From: Gaiellasilicea sp963784895
GTDB taxonomy: Bacteria > Actinomycetota > Thermoleophilia > Gaiellales > Gaiellaceae
Length of the DNA stretch: 64,000 nt
Reading direction: 5' to 3'
Assembly (NCBI GenBank): GCA_963784895.1
Contig: CAWATM010000005.1
Location: forward strand, 11,161 to 75,160
Shown: in pieces, positions 45,395 to 52,887 of the stretch
Layout of the letters: each line of letters begins with the position of its first letter
Position numbering within the stretch: the stretch's first letter is position 1
Notes under the pieces: model-generated
The model's database searches: none
The model's input: the letters and a program-made list of their open reading frames with translations, nothing else
What the model was told of the DNA's origin: nothing
Translations under genes and position numbers: made by a program

Positions 45395-46374
45395 AACTGC
45401 CTCACCATGCGGAGGTCGTTCTCCCAGAAGAGCCGCAGGTCGGGCAGGCCGTGGCGGAGGAACGCGATCCGGTCGATCCCGAGCCCGAAGGCGAAGCCCG
45501 ACCATTCCTCGGAGTCATAGCCCACCGCCTCGAAAACGTTGGGATCGACCACACCGGCGCCCCCCATCTCGATCCACCCCGAGTGCTTGCACACCGGGCA
45601 GCCCTCGCCGTCGCAGAGGTAGCAGGTGATGTCGAACTCCACCGACGGCTCGGTGAAGGGGAAGAAGCCCGTGCGCATGCGAACCTCGCGCTCTCCGAAG
45701 ATCGCCGCCGTGAAGAGCTCGATCGTCCCGCGCAAGTCGGCGAGCGTGATCCCGCGGTCGACGGCAAGCCCCTCGACCTGGTGGAAGACCGGCGTGTGCG
45801 TGGCGTCGAGCGGGTCACGACGGTAGGTGCGCCCGAGCGAGACGAGGTAGACCGGCGGCTGCTGCGCCTGCATCGCGCGGATCTGCGAGGGCGAGGTGTG
45901 AGTGCGCAGAAGCGTGTCCGCGTCGATGTAGAAGGTGTCGCGCGGGTCCCGGGAGGGATGCGCCTCGGGCTGGTTGAGCGCATCGAAGTTGTGCCAGACC
46001 GTCTCGACCTCGCGGCCGTCGTAGACCTCGTAGCCCATCCCGAGGAAGATGTCCTCGATCTGGCGCCGCAGCTGGGTGATCAGGTGCAGGCTGCCGCGGG
46101 CGAACGGCTCGCCCGGCAGGGTCGGGTCGAACGGCTCGGCATCCTCCTGCGCGGCTGCCGCGAGCTCGGCCTCGCGGCCGGACAGCGCCTCCTCGATCAC
46201 TGCCCGGACGGCGTTCAGAGCGATGCCCGTCTCCCGATCGCGGACCTCGCGGAGCGCCAGCTTCAGCTCGCTCTTGCGGCCGAGATAGCGCACCCGCAGT
46301 TCCTCGAGCGCCTCGCCGTCCGCGGCCGCCGCGATCGCGGTCCGTGCCTCGTTCTCGAGCGCCGTGGCGTCCAT
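45391..46374 (-). CDS. pheS: Phenylalanyl-tRNA synthetase alpha subunit
   Basis: A 327-residue class II synthetase subunit that charges tRNA-Phe together with PheT. The N-terminal coiled coil (about 1-75) is followed by catalytic motifs VWHNFDALNQPEAHPSRD, TSPSQIRAMQ, VEGLAVDRGITLADLRG and the motif 3 region SGFAFGLGIDRIAFLRHG. ATG at 46374 lies nine bases from TGCTAT on the minus strand, probably leaderless. Confidence 0.96.
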   Translation of the reverse strand: MDATALENEARTAIAAAADGEALEELRVRYLGRKSELKLALREVRDRETGIALNAVRAVIEEALSGREAELAAAAQEDAEPFDPTLPGEPFARGSLHLITQLRRQIEDIFLGMGYEVYDGREVETVWHNFDALNQPEAHPSRDPRDTFYIDADTLLRTHTSPSQIRAMQAQQPPVYLVSLGRTYRRDPLDATHTPVFHQVEGLAVDRGITLADLRGTIELFTAAIFGEREVRMRTGFFPFTEPSVEFDITCYLCDGEGCPVCKHSGWIEMGGAGVVDPNVFEAVGYDSEEWSGFAFGLGIDRIAFLRHGLPDLRLFWENDLRMVRQF

Positions 46375-46383
46375 CGGGCGACG

Positions 46384-46390
46384 ATAGCAT
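46384..46390. promoter_or_regulatory. Interleaved divergent -10 boxes (pheS / methyltransferase)
   Basis: ATAGCAT contains TAGCAT on the plus strand (46385-46390, seven bases before GTG 46398) and TGCTAT on the minus strand (46389-46384, nine bases before ATG 46374). The start codons are 23 bp apart. Confidence 0.6.
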
Positions 46391-46397
46391 CGGCTTC

Positions 46398-47087
46398 GTG
46401 AGCTTCTACGACCCGTTCGCGCCCATCTACGACGCCTGGTCGGCGCACATGACCGAGGACGTCGCGCACTATGTCCGGCTCGCTCGCGAGACCGACGGGC
46501 CGCTCGTCGAGCTCGCGGTCGGCAACGGCCGGGTCGCGATTCCGGTGGCGCGGGAAACGGGCCGGAAGGTGCTCGGGATCGACTCGTCGCCGGCGATGCT
46601 CGCGCAGGCGCGCGAGCGCGCAGCAGAGGCCGGCGTCGAGCTGGAACTGCTCGAGGGCGACATGCGTGAGCTCAAGCTGGATGAGCCCGCCGGGCTGATC
46701 TACGTCCCCTTCCGCTCGCTCGGCCACCTTCCCACCTGGGCCGACCGCCGCCGTGTCTTCGAGCGCGCCTACGCCTCGCTCCGGCCCGGCGGGCGCTTCG
46801 CGTGGAACTTCTTCGTCTTCGACCCGCGGATCGCGGCGGCGAACGACGGCGAGTGGCTCGAGCAGAACGGGATCCGGCACCGGATCGACCACGCCCGGCA
46901 CGACAACCGGATCGACATCACGCTCGAGTCGGGCGACACGATCTCGCTCTGGTGGCTGAACCGCTCAGAGTGGGAAGGCCTGATCGAGACGGCCGGCTTC
47001 GAGCTCGAGGCGCTCCACGGCGGCTTCGAGCGGGAGCCGTTCGACGAGAACGCGAACGAGTTCGTCTGGGTTGTCCGGAAGCCGTAG
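46398..47087 (+). CDS. Class I SAM-dependent methyltransferase (first of a tandem pair)
   Basis: 229 residues: FYDPFAPIYDAWSAHMTEDV, then the SAM-binding motif I LVELAVGNGRVAIPVARETG (about 36-55) and the acidic loop VLGIDSSPAMLAQARERA. A Phe/Trp-rich C-terminal half (WNFFVFDPRIAAANDGEWLE) follows. The motif I Gly-rich loop is AVGNGR rather than GxGxG, as in its neighbour's ACGTGR. GTG at 46398 is leaderless. Substrate unknown. It overlaps the next, paralogous gene by 17 bases. Confidence 0.85.
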   Translation: MSFYDPFAPIYDAWSAHMTEDVAHYVRLARETDGPLVELAVGNGRVAIPVARETGRKVLGIDSSPAMLAQARERAAEAGVELELLEGDMRELKLDEPAGLIYVPFRSLGHLPTWADRRRVFERAYASLRPGGRFAWNFFVFDPRIAAANDGEWLEQNGIRHRIDHARHDNRIDITLESGDTISLWWLNRSEWEGLIETAGFELEALHGGFEREPFDENANEFVWVVRKP

Positions 47088-47790
47088 CCCGAGCCCGTAC
47101 GACGCGATCGCCCGGCTCTACGATCCGTGGAGCGCGAGCGTCACCGAGGACGTCGAGTTCTACGTTCAGGAGGCGTGCGCGGCGGGCGGCCCAGTCGTCG
47201 AGCTCGCGTGCGGCACCGGCCGGATCTCGGTGCCGATCGCGAAGGCGGGCGTGCACGTGATCGGCGTCGACGCCTCGGCCGGGATGCTCGAGGTGGCGCG
47301 GGAGTACGCGGCCGCGGAGGGAGTCGAGCTCGACCTCCGGCTCGGTGACCTGCGCGACCCGCCGGTCTCAGAGCGCGTCCCGCTCGTCCTGATCCCGTTC
47401 CGCTCGCTGCTGCACATGACCACGGAGGCCGAGCGGCTGCGCGCGCTCCGCGCGGCGCGGAGCCTCCTCCTCCCCGGCGGCCGGCTCGTCTTCGACGTCT
47501 TCGCACCGAGCGCGGAGGACCTCGAGGACACGCACGGACGCTGGCTCGAGCGCGAGCCGGGGATCTTCGAGCGCGCAGACTGGGACGAGGGCGAGCGGAC
47601 GCTGACCCTCTCGGTGCGGCGGGGCGAAGAGGCCTCGACGATGCTCCTCGCGTGGCTCTCGCCGCCGGAGTGGCGGCTGCTGCTCGACCGCGCCGGCTTC
47701 GACCTCGCGGCGCAGTGGGGCTGGTTCGACCGCAGGCCGTACACCGGCGGTGAGGACGTGATCTTCGCGGCGATCCGGCGGGGCGCGTAG
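47071..47790 (+). CDS. Class I SAM-dependent methyltransferase (second of the pair)
   Basis: 239 residues, clearly paralogous to the preceding gene: YDAIARLYDPWSASVTEDVE, motif I VVELACGTGRISVPIAKAGV, acidic loop VIGVDASAGMLEVAREYA and IPFRSLLHMTTEAERLRALR. Both proteins share the FRSL-H motif after the acidic loop, pointing to a local duplication. The TTG at 47071 is the best available start; no ATG or GTG is closer. Function unknown. Confidence 0.83.
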   Translation: MSGSRSPSPYDAIARLYDPWSASVTEDVEFYVQEACAAGGPVVELACGTGRISVPIAKAGVHVIGVDASAGMLEVAREYAAAEGVELDLRLGDLRDPPVSERVPLVLIPFRSLLHMTTEAERLRALRAARSLLLPGGRLVFDVFAPSAEDLEDTHGRWLEREPGIFERADWDEGERTLTLSVRRGEEASTMLLAWLSPPEWRLLLDRAGFDLAAQWGWFDRRPYTGGEDVIFAAIRRGA

Positions 47791-47793
47791 AGT
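47788..47793 (+). promoter_or_regulatory. -10 box of lemA (leaderless)
   Basis: TAGAGT, six bases before the ATG at 47800, overlapping the stop codon of the preceding gene. Confidence 0.55.
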
Positions 47794-47799
47794 CCGCGC

Positions 47800-48345
47800 A
47801 TGCTCTGGATCGTGATCGGCATTGTCGTGCTGCTGCTGGTCGCAGCCGTTTTCTTCTACAACCGGCTCGTCAGTCTCCGCAACCGCGTCGAGAACGCGTG
47901 GGCGCAGGTGGACGTGCAGCTGAAGCGGCGCTACGACCTGATCCCGAACCTCGTCGAGACGGTCAAGGGCTATGCGGCGCACGAACGGGAGACGTTCGAG
48001 GCCGTGACCGCGGCGCGCACGCGTGCCCAGCAGGCGCAGGGGCCGGCGGAGCAGGGCGCCGCCGAAGGCATCCTCGGCCAGGCGCTCGGGCGCCTCTTCG
48101 CCGTCGCCGAGGCGTATCCCGAGCTCCAGGCCGACGAGAACTTTCGCCAGCTCCAGGAGGAGCTCGCGCAGACCGAGAATCGGATTGCGGTCTCGCGCCA
48201 GGTGTACAACGACACCGTCCTCACCTACAACACCGCGATCCAGCAGGTTCCGGGCAATCTCTTCGCCGGCCCGTTCGGCTTCTCGCGGAAGGAGTTCTTC
48301 GAGGTGGAGGACGAGGCCCGGGAGGCGCCACGCGTCGCGTTTTAG
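47800..48345 (+). CDS. lemA: LemA-family protein
   Basis: A 181-residue protein with an N-terminal helix (about 2-20, LWIVIGIVVLLLVAAVFFYN) and a long helical bundle: LVSLRNRVENAWAQVDVQLK, RRYDLIPNLVETVKGYAAHE, YPELQADENFRQLQEELAQT and the ending VYNDTVLTYNTAIQQVPGNL. LemA proteins are membrane-anchored and frequently paired, as here, with a DUF2207 protein; their role in the envelope is unclear. Confidence 0.94.
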   Translation: MLWIVIGIVVLLLVAAVFFYNRLVSLRNRVENAWAQVDVQLKRRYDLIPNLVETVKGYAAHERETFEAVTAARTRAQQAQGPAEQGAAEGILGQALGRLFAVAEAYPELQADENFRQLQEELAQTENRIAVSRQVYNDTVLTYNTAIQQVPGNLFAGPFGFSRKEFFEVEDEAREAPRVAF

Positions 48346-50198
48346 TTGCGGCGCTGCTGGCGGCGCTCGCGCTCGCCGGGAACGCAGCCGCAAAGTCGTT
48401 CACGCTGCCGGCCGCGGACGTCACCGTCCAGGTGGAACAGAACGGCGGCCTGATCGTCGACGAAGTGATCGTGTTCTCGTTCGTCGGCGACTTCAGCGGG
48501 GCGTACCGCGAGATCCCGCTCCGCGACGGCGAGTCGGTCGACCAGGTCTCCGTCGCCGAGGGCGACCGTCAGTACGCGGGCGGGGCCTGCGCCGAGCTCG
48601 GCTGCAGCGGAAGCGCGGGCACGTTCGGAACGACGCGCACCGACGACGGCATCCGGATCGTCTGGCACTACAGCGCGGTCAGTGAGGAGCGGCGCTTCCG
48701 CGTCCACTACCGGCTGCGCGGCGTCCCGACCGCCTACGACGACGTCGTCGACGTCAACCTGCGCGTGTGGGGCGACGAATGGGAGGTCGGTCTCGACCAG
48801 CTGACCGCGACCGTCGTCGCGCCCGGCGACGTGCTCCAGGCCTGGGGGCATCCCGTTGGGGTGCGCGGCGACGTCACGCTCGACGGCAACCGCGTCAACC
48901 TGCGCGCGCTGCGGATTCCGAGCGGGCAGTGGGTCGAGCTGCGGACGCTCGTGCCGCGGCGATTCTTCACGTCGACGGCCGGGATGAAAGTCGCCGAAGG
49001 GCCTGGCCTGGAGGCGATCCGCACCGAGGAGCGCGAGGGCGCGGCCGCGTTCGAGGAAGACCAGCGCAAGATCGACGACGCGCTCGACAACCTCGGCACG
49101 ACGATCGCCAAGCTGCTCGCGATCGCGCTCCTCCCCGCGCTCGCCCTGATCTCCTTCGTCTGGTGGCGCTGGGGGCGTGAGCGGGGAACGAGCTACGACC
49201 GCGAGTACGAGCAAGAGCCTCCGACCGCGACACAGCCCGCGCTCGTGCCGGGCTTGCTGGCGCAGGGAGGCGCGCCCGGCTCGCTCGAGTTCACGGCGAC
49301 GCTCTTCGACCTCGTCCGCCGCGGCCGCTACCGCGCCGAGCAGGTGACGACCGAACGGAAGATCTGGGGCGGGCTGAAGTCGCAGCAGGTCTCCGACCTC
49401 GAGCTCTCACTCGGCGACGTCGAGGCGCCCGTGGAGGCGTTCGAGGCACCCGTCGCCGAGGTCGTCGACTCGATCCTCGCTGAAGGGCCCGAACGGCTCT
49501 CCCGCTTCCGTGACCGGATCGAGGACGACCGGACCGGGAACTCGGAGCGCTTCACGTCGTTCAAGTCGGCCGTGGGCACCGAGGTGAAGAACCGGCACTG
49601 GTTCCAGAACGTCGGCCTGGCGGCGCTGCTCGGGGGCGCGGCCGTCCTCGCCGTCGCCGGCGGGCTGACGCTGTTCGCCGGCATCGGCTCCTACAACTCG
49701 GTCGCACCGACCTGGAACAGCGTCGTCGCGATCGCGCTCGGCGTGTGCGGCCTCGTCGGCGCCGCCGTCCTCGCGGCGTCCGCCTTCAACCGCCGGCTCT
49801 GGCGGCGCCGCTCGCCGCAGGCCCAGGCCGAGGCGGAGCGCTGGGAGGCGTTTCGCCGCTACCTGACCGACTTTCCGCGACTCGACATCGCGCCGGCCGC
49901 TTCGCTCGAGCTCTGGGAGCGCTACCTCGTCTACGGGATCGCCTTCGGGATCGCCGAGCGCGTGCTCCAGGGCGCGCAGCTGCACATGCCGGAGGCGCTG
50001 GCGCAGGCGAGCACGCTCTACTGGATCGGCCCCCACGGCGATCTCGCCTCTGGGCCGACCTCGATGTCGATCGGCGACCTCGCGTCCGGCTTCGGCTCGG
50101 CGCTCGCGCCGCCCTCATCCGGTTCGGGTGGCTTCGGCGGCGGCTTCTCGGGCGGGGGCGGCGGTGGAGGAGGCGGCGGAGGCGGCGGCGCCTGGTGA
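48330..50198 (+). CDS. DUF2207 membrane protein, apparent ACG start
   Basis: About 622 residues: signal peptide (RRVLVAALLAALALAGNAAA), an extracytoplasmic DUF2207 domain (about 25-250) with FSFVGDFSGAYREIPLRDGE, a helix at about 265-285, cytoplasmic region, two helices (about 425-475), and a very Gly-rich tail (GGFSGGGGGGGGGGGGG). No ATG, GTG or TTG exists at the right place in frame. ACG at 48330 has GGGAGG just upstream at good spacing and gives a proper signal peptide, so it is the best start; a base error changing ATG to ACG is the alternative. Overlaps the lemA end by 16 bases. Confidence 0.82.
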   Translation, partial: TRRVLVAALLAALALAGNAAAKSFTLPAADVTVQVEQNGGLIVDEVIVFSFVGDFSGAYREIPLRDGESVDQVSVAEGDRQYAGGACAELGCSGSAGTFGTTRTDDGIRIVWHYSAVSEERRFRVHYRLRGVPTAYDDVVDVNLRVWGDEWEVGLDQLTATVVAPGDVLQAWGHPVGVRGDVTLDGNRVNLRALRIPSGQWVELRTLVPRRFFTSTAGMKVAEGPGLEAIRTEEREGAAAFEEDQRKIDDALDNLGTTIAKLLAIALLPALALISFVWWRWGRERGTSYDREYEQEPPTATQPALVPGLLAQGGAPGSLEFTATLFDLVRRGRYRAEQVTTERKIWGGLKSQQVSDLELSLGDVEAPVEAFEAPVAEVVDSILAEGPERLSRFRDRIEDDRTGNSERFTSFKSAVGTEVKNRHWFQNVGLAALLGGAAVLAVAGGLTLFAGIGSYNSVAPTWNSVVAIALGVCGLVGAAVLAASAFNRRLWRRRSPQAQAEAERWEAFRRYLTDFPRLDIAPAASLELWERYLVYGIAFGIAERVLQGAQLHMPEALAQASTLYWIGPHGDLASGPTSMSIGDLASGFGSALAPPSSGSGGFGGGFSGGGGGGGGGGGGGAW

Positions 50199-50917
50199 GA
50201 GCGTGGTTCCTCGCCGCGGCCGCGCTGCTCGTCGCCGGCTGCGGCGGCGACGGCGAGGAGCAGGCCGCGGCGACGACGGCGGCCACGACCGTGAGCGGCC
50301 AGCACTGCGATCCCGGCGAGCACGTCCTGAGGCTTCCCAATCGCCAGGCAGCCCGGATGCGGGTGACGCCTGCCAGCCGCGGCCCACGAGCGCTCGTCGT
50401 CGTCTTGCACGGCGCCGGTGGATCGTCCGCGAGCGCGCTCGACGCCTTCCGCGGCGGCTGGGACGAGCCGGGCCTTGTGCTGATCGCGCCGGCGGCGAAG
50501 GGGCAGACCTGGAGCATCCTCCGCTCCGAGACGGACGTCGACCTCGAATCCGTCAACCTCGCGCTCGCGGCGGCGTACGAGCGATGCCGCATCGATCGGC
50601 GACGGATCGCAGTCGGGGGCTTCTCGGACGGGGCCACGTACGCCCTCACGCTCGGGGTCTCGAACGGCGACCTCTTCCCGGCGGTGCTCGCCCTCTCCCC
50701 GGGCGGGATCATCGGCGGGGAGCAGCGCGGCGTCCCGCGTGTCTTCGTCTCACACGGCACCGAGGACACCGTGCTCCCGATCGAACGGGCCGGCGACGCG
50801 GTCGTGAAGAAGCTCCGCGAGGCCGGCTATCCGGTCACCTACCGCCGCTTCCGCGGCGGCCACGAGGCGTCGCCTGCGACCTCGCAGGCGGCCGTGCGCT
50901 GGTTTCTCGACGGCTAG
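50195..50917 (+). CDS. Lipoprotein alpha/beta hydrolase (PHB depolymerase/LpqC-like)
   Basis: 240 residues. A lipoprotein signal ends LLVAGCGG, with Cys at about 16 as the lipidated residue. The hydrolase domain shows the oxyanion region VVVLHGAGGSSASALDAF, the nucleophile elbow VGGFSDGATYALTLG (Ser about 140), an Asp in SHGTEDTVLPIE and the His in FRGGHEASPA. Fold and triad are clear; substrate (ester, PHB or feruloyl) is not. GTG overlaps the upstream stop (GTGA); its TAG shares CTAG with the convergent gene. Confidence 0.87.
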   Translation: MRAWFLAAAALLVAGCGGDGEEQAAATTAATTVSGQHCDPGEHVLRLPNRQAARMRVTPASRGPRALVVVLHGAGGSSASALDAFRGGWDEPGLVLIAPAAKGQTWSILRSETDVDLESVNLALAAAYERCRIDRRRIAVGGFSDGATYALTLGVSNGDLFPAVLALSPGGIIGGEQRGVPRVFVSHGTEDTVLPIERAGDAVVKKLREAGYPVTYRRFRGGHEASPATSQAAVRWFLDG

Positions 50918-51591
50918 CCGCGCCGCGAGCGCTCGTAGAGCGCGATCGCGCCGGCGACGGCGACGTTGAGCGACTCCACCGCGCCGCTCGTCGCGATCGT
51001 CGCGACTTTGTGTGACTGTGACACGAGCTCCTCCGGAAGCCCCTGTCTCTCGGCTCCGAGGACGAAGGTGACGGCGCCGGACAGGGCCAGCTCGTGCAGC
51101 GGCGGCGCGCCGTGGGCGACCAGCGCGACGCGCTCACCCGGCGCGTCGTCGAACGGGAGCAGCGGCACGCGGAAGATCGCGCCGGCCGAGGCGCGCAGCG
51201 CCTTCGGGCCGAGCGGGTCGGCGCAGCCCGCCGAGAGCGCGACTGCTGCACCGAACGCGTCTGCCGCACGCAGCAGCGTGCCGACGTTCCCCGGGTCGGC
51301 AACGTGCCAGAGCGCGAGTGTGGTCTCGCGCCGGTCGCGCGGCAGGGCGGCCGTGCGGTAGACGCCGACGACACGCGCCGGATGCGCGAGCGTGGAGACC
51401 GCTGCCAGCAGCTCCGGCTCAACGTTCTCTCCGGCGACGAGCAGCTCGATCGGCTCGATTCCGGCCGCGCTCGCCGCCTCGACGAGGTCCTCGCCCTCGA
51501 CGGCAAAGAGCCCGAGCTCCTCGCGCTTGCGCTTCTGCGCGAGGAGCTTGCGGACGAGCTTCAGCGTCGGGTTCGACGCCGAGGTGATCAG
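50914..51591 (-). CDS. TrmH/SpoU-family RNA methyltransferase, probable CTG start
   Basis: A 225-residue SPOUT methyltransferase modifying a ribose in rRNA or tRNA. The N-terminal substrate-binding part starts ITSASNPTLKLVRKLLAQ, exactly where family members begin, and the knot domain has VADPGNVGTLLRAADAFGAA, FVLGAERQGLPEEL and VESLNVAVAGAIALYE. No ATG/GTG/TTG occurs before ITSASNP until well inside rplT; the codon preceding it is CTG (51591), four bases after the rplT stop. Position after infC-rpmI-rplT is common for this family. Confidence 0.88.
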   Translation of the reverse strand: MITSASNPTLKLVRKLLAQKRKREELGLFAVEGEDLVEAASAAGIEPIELLVAGENVEPELLAAVSTLAHPARVVGVYRTAALPRDRRETTLALWHVADPGNVGTLLRAADAFGAAVALSAGCADPLGPKALRASAGAIFRVPLLPFDDAPGERVALVAHGAPPLHELALSGAVTFVLGAERQGLPEELVSQSHKVATIATSGAVESLNVAVAGAIALYERSRRG

Positions 51592-51595
51592 GGCG

Positions 51596-51979
51596 CTACG
51601 CCGCCTTGTCAGACGATGTGTCAGATGCGAGCGCGGCCTTTGCCTGCTCGACGACCGCGGTGAACGCGGCCGGATCGGCCACGGCGAGATCGGCGAGCAC
51701 CTTGCGGTCGAGCTCGATCCCGGCCTTGTGCAGCCCGGAGATGAACTGGTTGTACGACATCCCATTGGCGCGGGCGGCCGCGTTGATGCGGACGATCCAG
51801 AGCTGGCGGAACGTCCGCTTCTTGTTCTTGCGGTCGCGGTAGGCATAGACGAGCGAGTGCTCGACCTGCTCCTTGGCGTAGCGGTAGCTGCGGCTCTTGA
51901 GGCCCCAGTAGCCCTTCGCTTCGCCGAGGACCTTGCGGCGCTTCTTGCGCGCGTGGACCGATCGCTTGACCCGTGGCAT
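51596..51979 (-). CDS. rplT: 50S ribosomal protein L20
   Basis: 127 residues, the usual length. Begins MPRVKRSVHARKKRRKVLGE and contains GYWGLKSRSYRYAKEQVEHS, RDRKNKKRTFRQLWIVRINA and GMSYNQFISGLHKAGIELDR. L20 binds 23S rRNA early in assembly and in several bacteria represses its own operon. It starts immediately at the rpmI stop with no gap. Final residues SDTSSDKAA are a short extension. Confidence 0.97.
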   Translation of the reverse strand: MPRVKRSVHARKKRRKVLGEAKGYWGLKSRSYRYAKEQVEHSLVYAYRDRKNKKRTFRQLWIVRINAAARANGMSYNQFISGLHKAGIELDRKVLADLAVADPAAFTAVVEQAKAALASDTSSDKAA

Positions 51980-52177
51980 CTACTTCAGCCCCAGCAGCTT
52001 CTTCAGGCGCGGTGCGTCCACTTCGGCGACCTCGTAGTCCTTGCCGAAGGCGCGCTTACGCTTGGCCGACTTGTGCTCCAGGTTGTGGCTCTGCATCGCG
52101 TGCCGGCGCAGGATCTTTCCCGTCCCCGTCACCTTGAAGCGCTTCTTCGCTCCGCTCCCGCTCTTCATCTTTGGCAT
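51980..52177 (-). CDS. rpmI: 50S ribosomal protein L35
   Basis: 65 residues: MPKMKSGSGAKKRFKVTGTG, then KILRRHAMQSHNLEHKSAKR, and a C-terminus slightly different from typical (VAEVDAPRLKKLLGLK). GGAGTG eight bases before the ATG is a good ribosome-binding site. Second gene of the infC-rpmI-rplT operon. Confidence 0.97.
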   Translation of the reverse strand: MPKMKSGSGAKKRFKVTGTGKILRRHAMQSHNLEHKSAKRKRAFGKDYEVAEVDAPRLKKLLGLK

Positions 52178-52183
52178 CTGGTT

Positions 52184-52739
52184 TCACTCCTGCGTTTTTC
52201 GTGGGGCCGAGCAGCATGACCATGTTGCGCCCGTCGAGCAGCGGGGGCGATTCGACCACCGCGAGCTCTTTGATCTCGTCGGCGAGGCGGAGAAGGAGGT
52301 CGCGGCCCCGCTCCGGATGCAGGTTCTCGCGCCCCCGGAACATGATCGTGACCTTGACCTTCGCGCGCTGGTTGAGAAAGCGCACGACGTGGCCCTTCTT
52401 CGTCTCGTAGTCGTGAATGCCGATCTTCGGCCTGAACTTGATCTCCTTGACGTTGATCTGCGTCTGGTGCTTCCGGGCGAGCTTGGCCTTCTGTTCCTGC
52501 TCGTAGCGGTACTTGCCGTAATCCATCACCCGCGCGACGGGCGGGTCCGCCCCCGCGGCGACCTCGACCAGGTCCAGGCCCTTGGAGTAGGCGTACTCGC
52601 GCGCTTCGTCGGTCGACTTGATCCCGATCTGCTCTCCGTCCTCGCCCACCAGGCGGACCTGGGGGACGCGGATGTTCTCGTTGATCCGGTCCTGCGGCTG
52701 TGGAATGCGCCGGTCTTCCGGACGGCGTCTCGGCCTCAA
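52184..52739 (-). CDS. infC: Translation initiation factor IF-3, probable frameshift near the end
   Basis: IF-3 keeps 30S subunits free and checks the start codon. N-domain INENIRVPQVRLVGEDGEQI, linker, C-domain QINVKEIKFRPKIGIHDYET and RGRENLHPERGRDLLLRLAD are typical. As printed the frame misses its stop and runs to 52056, overlapping rpmI by 122 bases with a low-quality tail. Removing one A from the A5 run (52199-52195 on this strand) gives the ending GPTKTQE-stop at 52184, just before the rpmI ribosome-binding site. The TTG start at 52739 is the first available after an in-frame stop; its AGGAGG lies rather far upstream. Confidence 0.88.
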
Positions 52740-52780
52740 AGGCTCTTCACCAAGCTCGTTGAATCCTCCTCATCGACGAC

Positions 52781-52801
52781 AAAAACCGCTGCAAGCAGCG
52801 G
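52781..52801 (-). terminator. Rho-independent terminator between thrS and infC
   Basis: On the minus strand CCGCTGC-TT-GCAGCGG is followed by TTTTTG. It ends thrS transcription or, being about 42 bases before infC, acts as a leader attenuator for the infC operon. Confidence 0.75.
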
Positions 52802-52887
52802 CCACGTTTTCCTCGTCCAACCGGCTCGGTTGAACCCTCGCGGGCTCGGGGCCCGGGAAGGTGAGGGGCAGTGGTCCGCTCCTTCTT

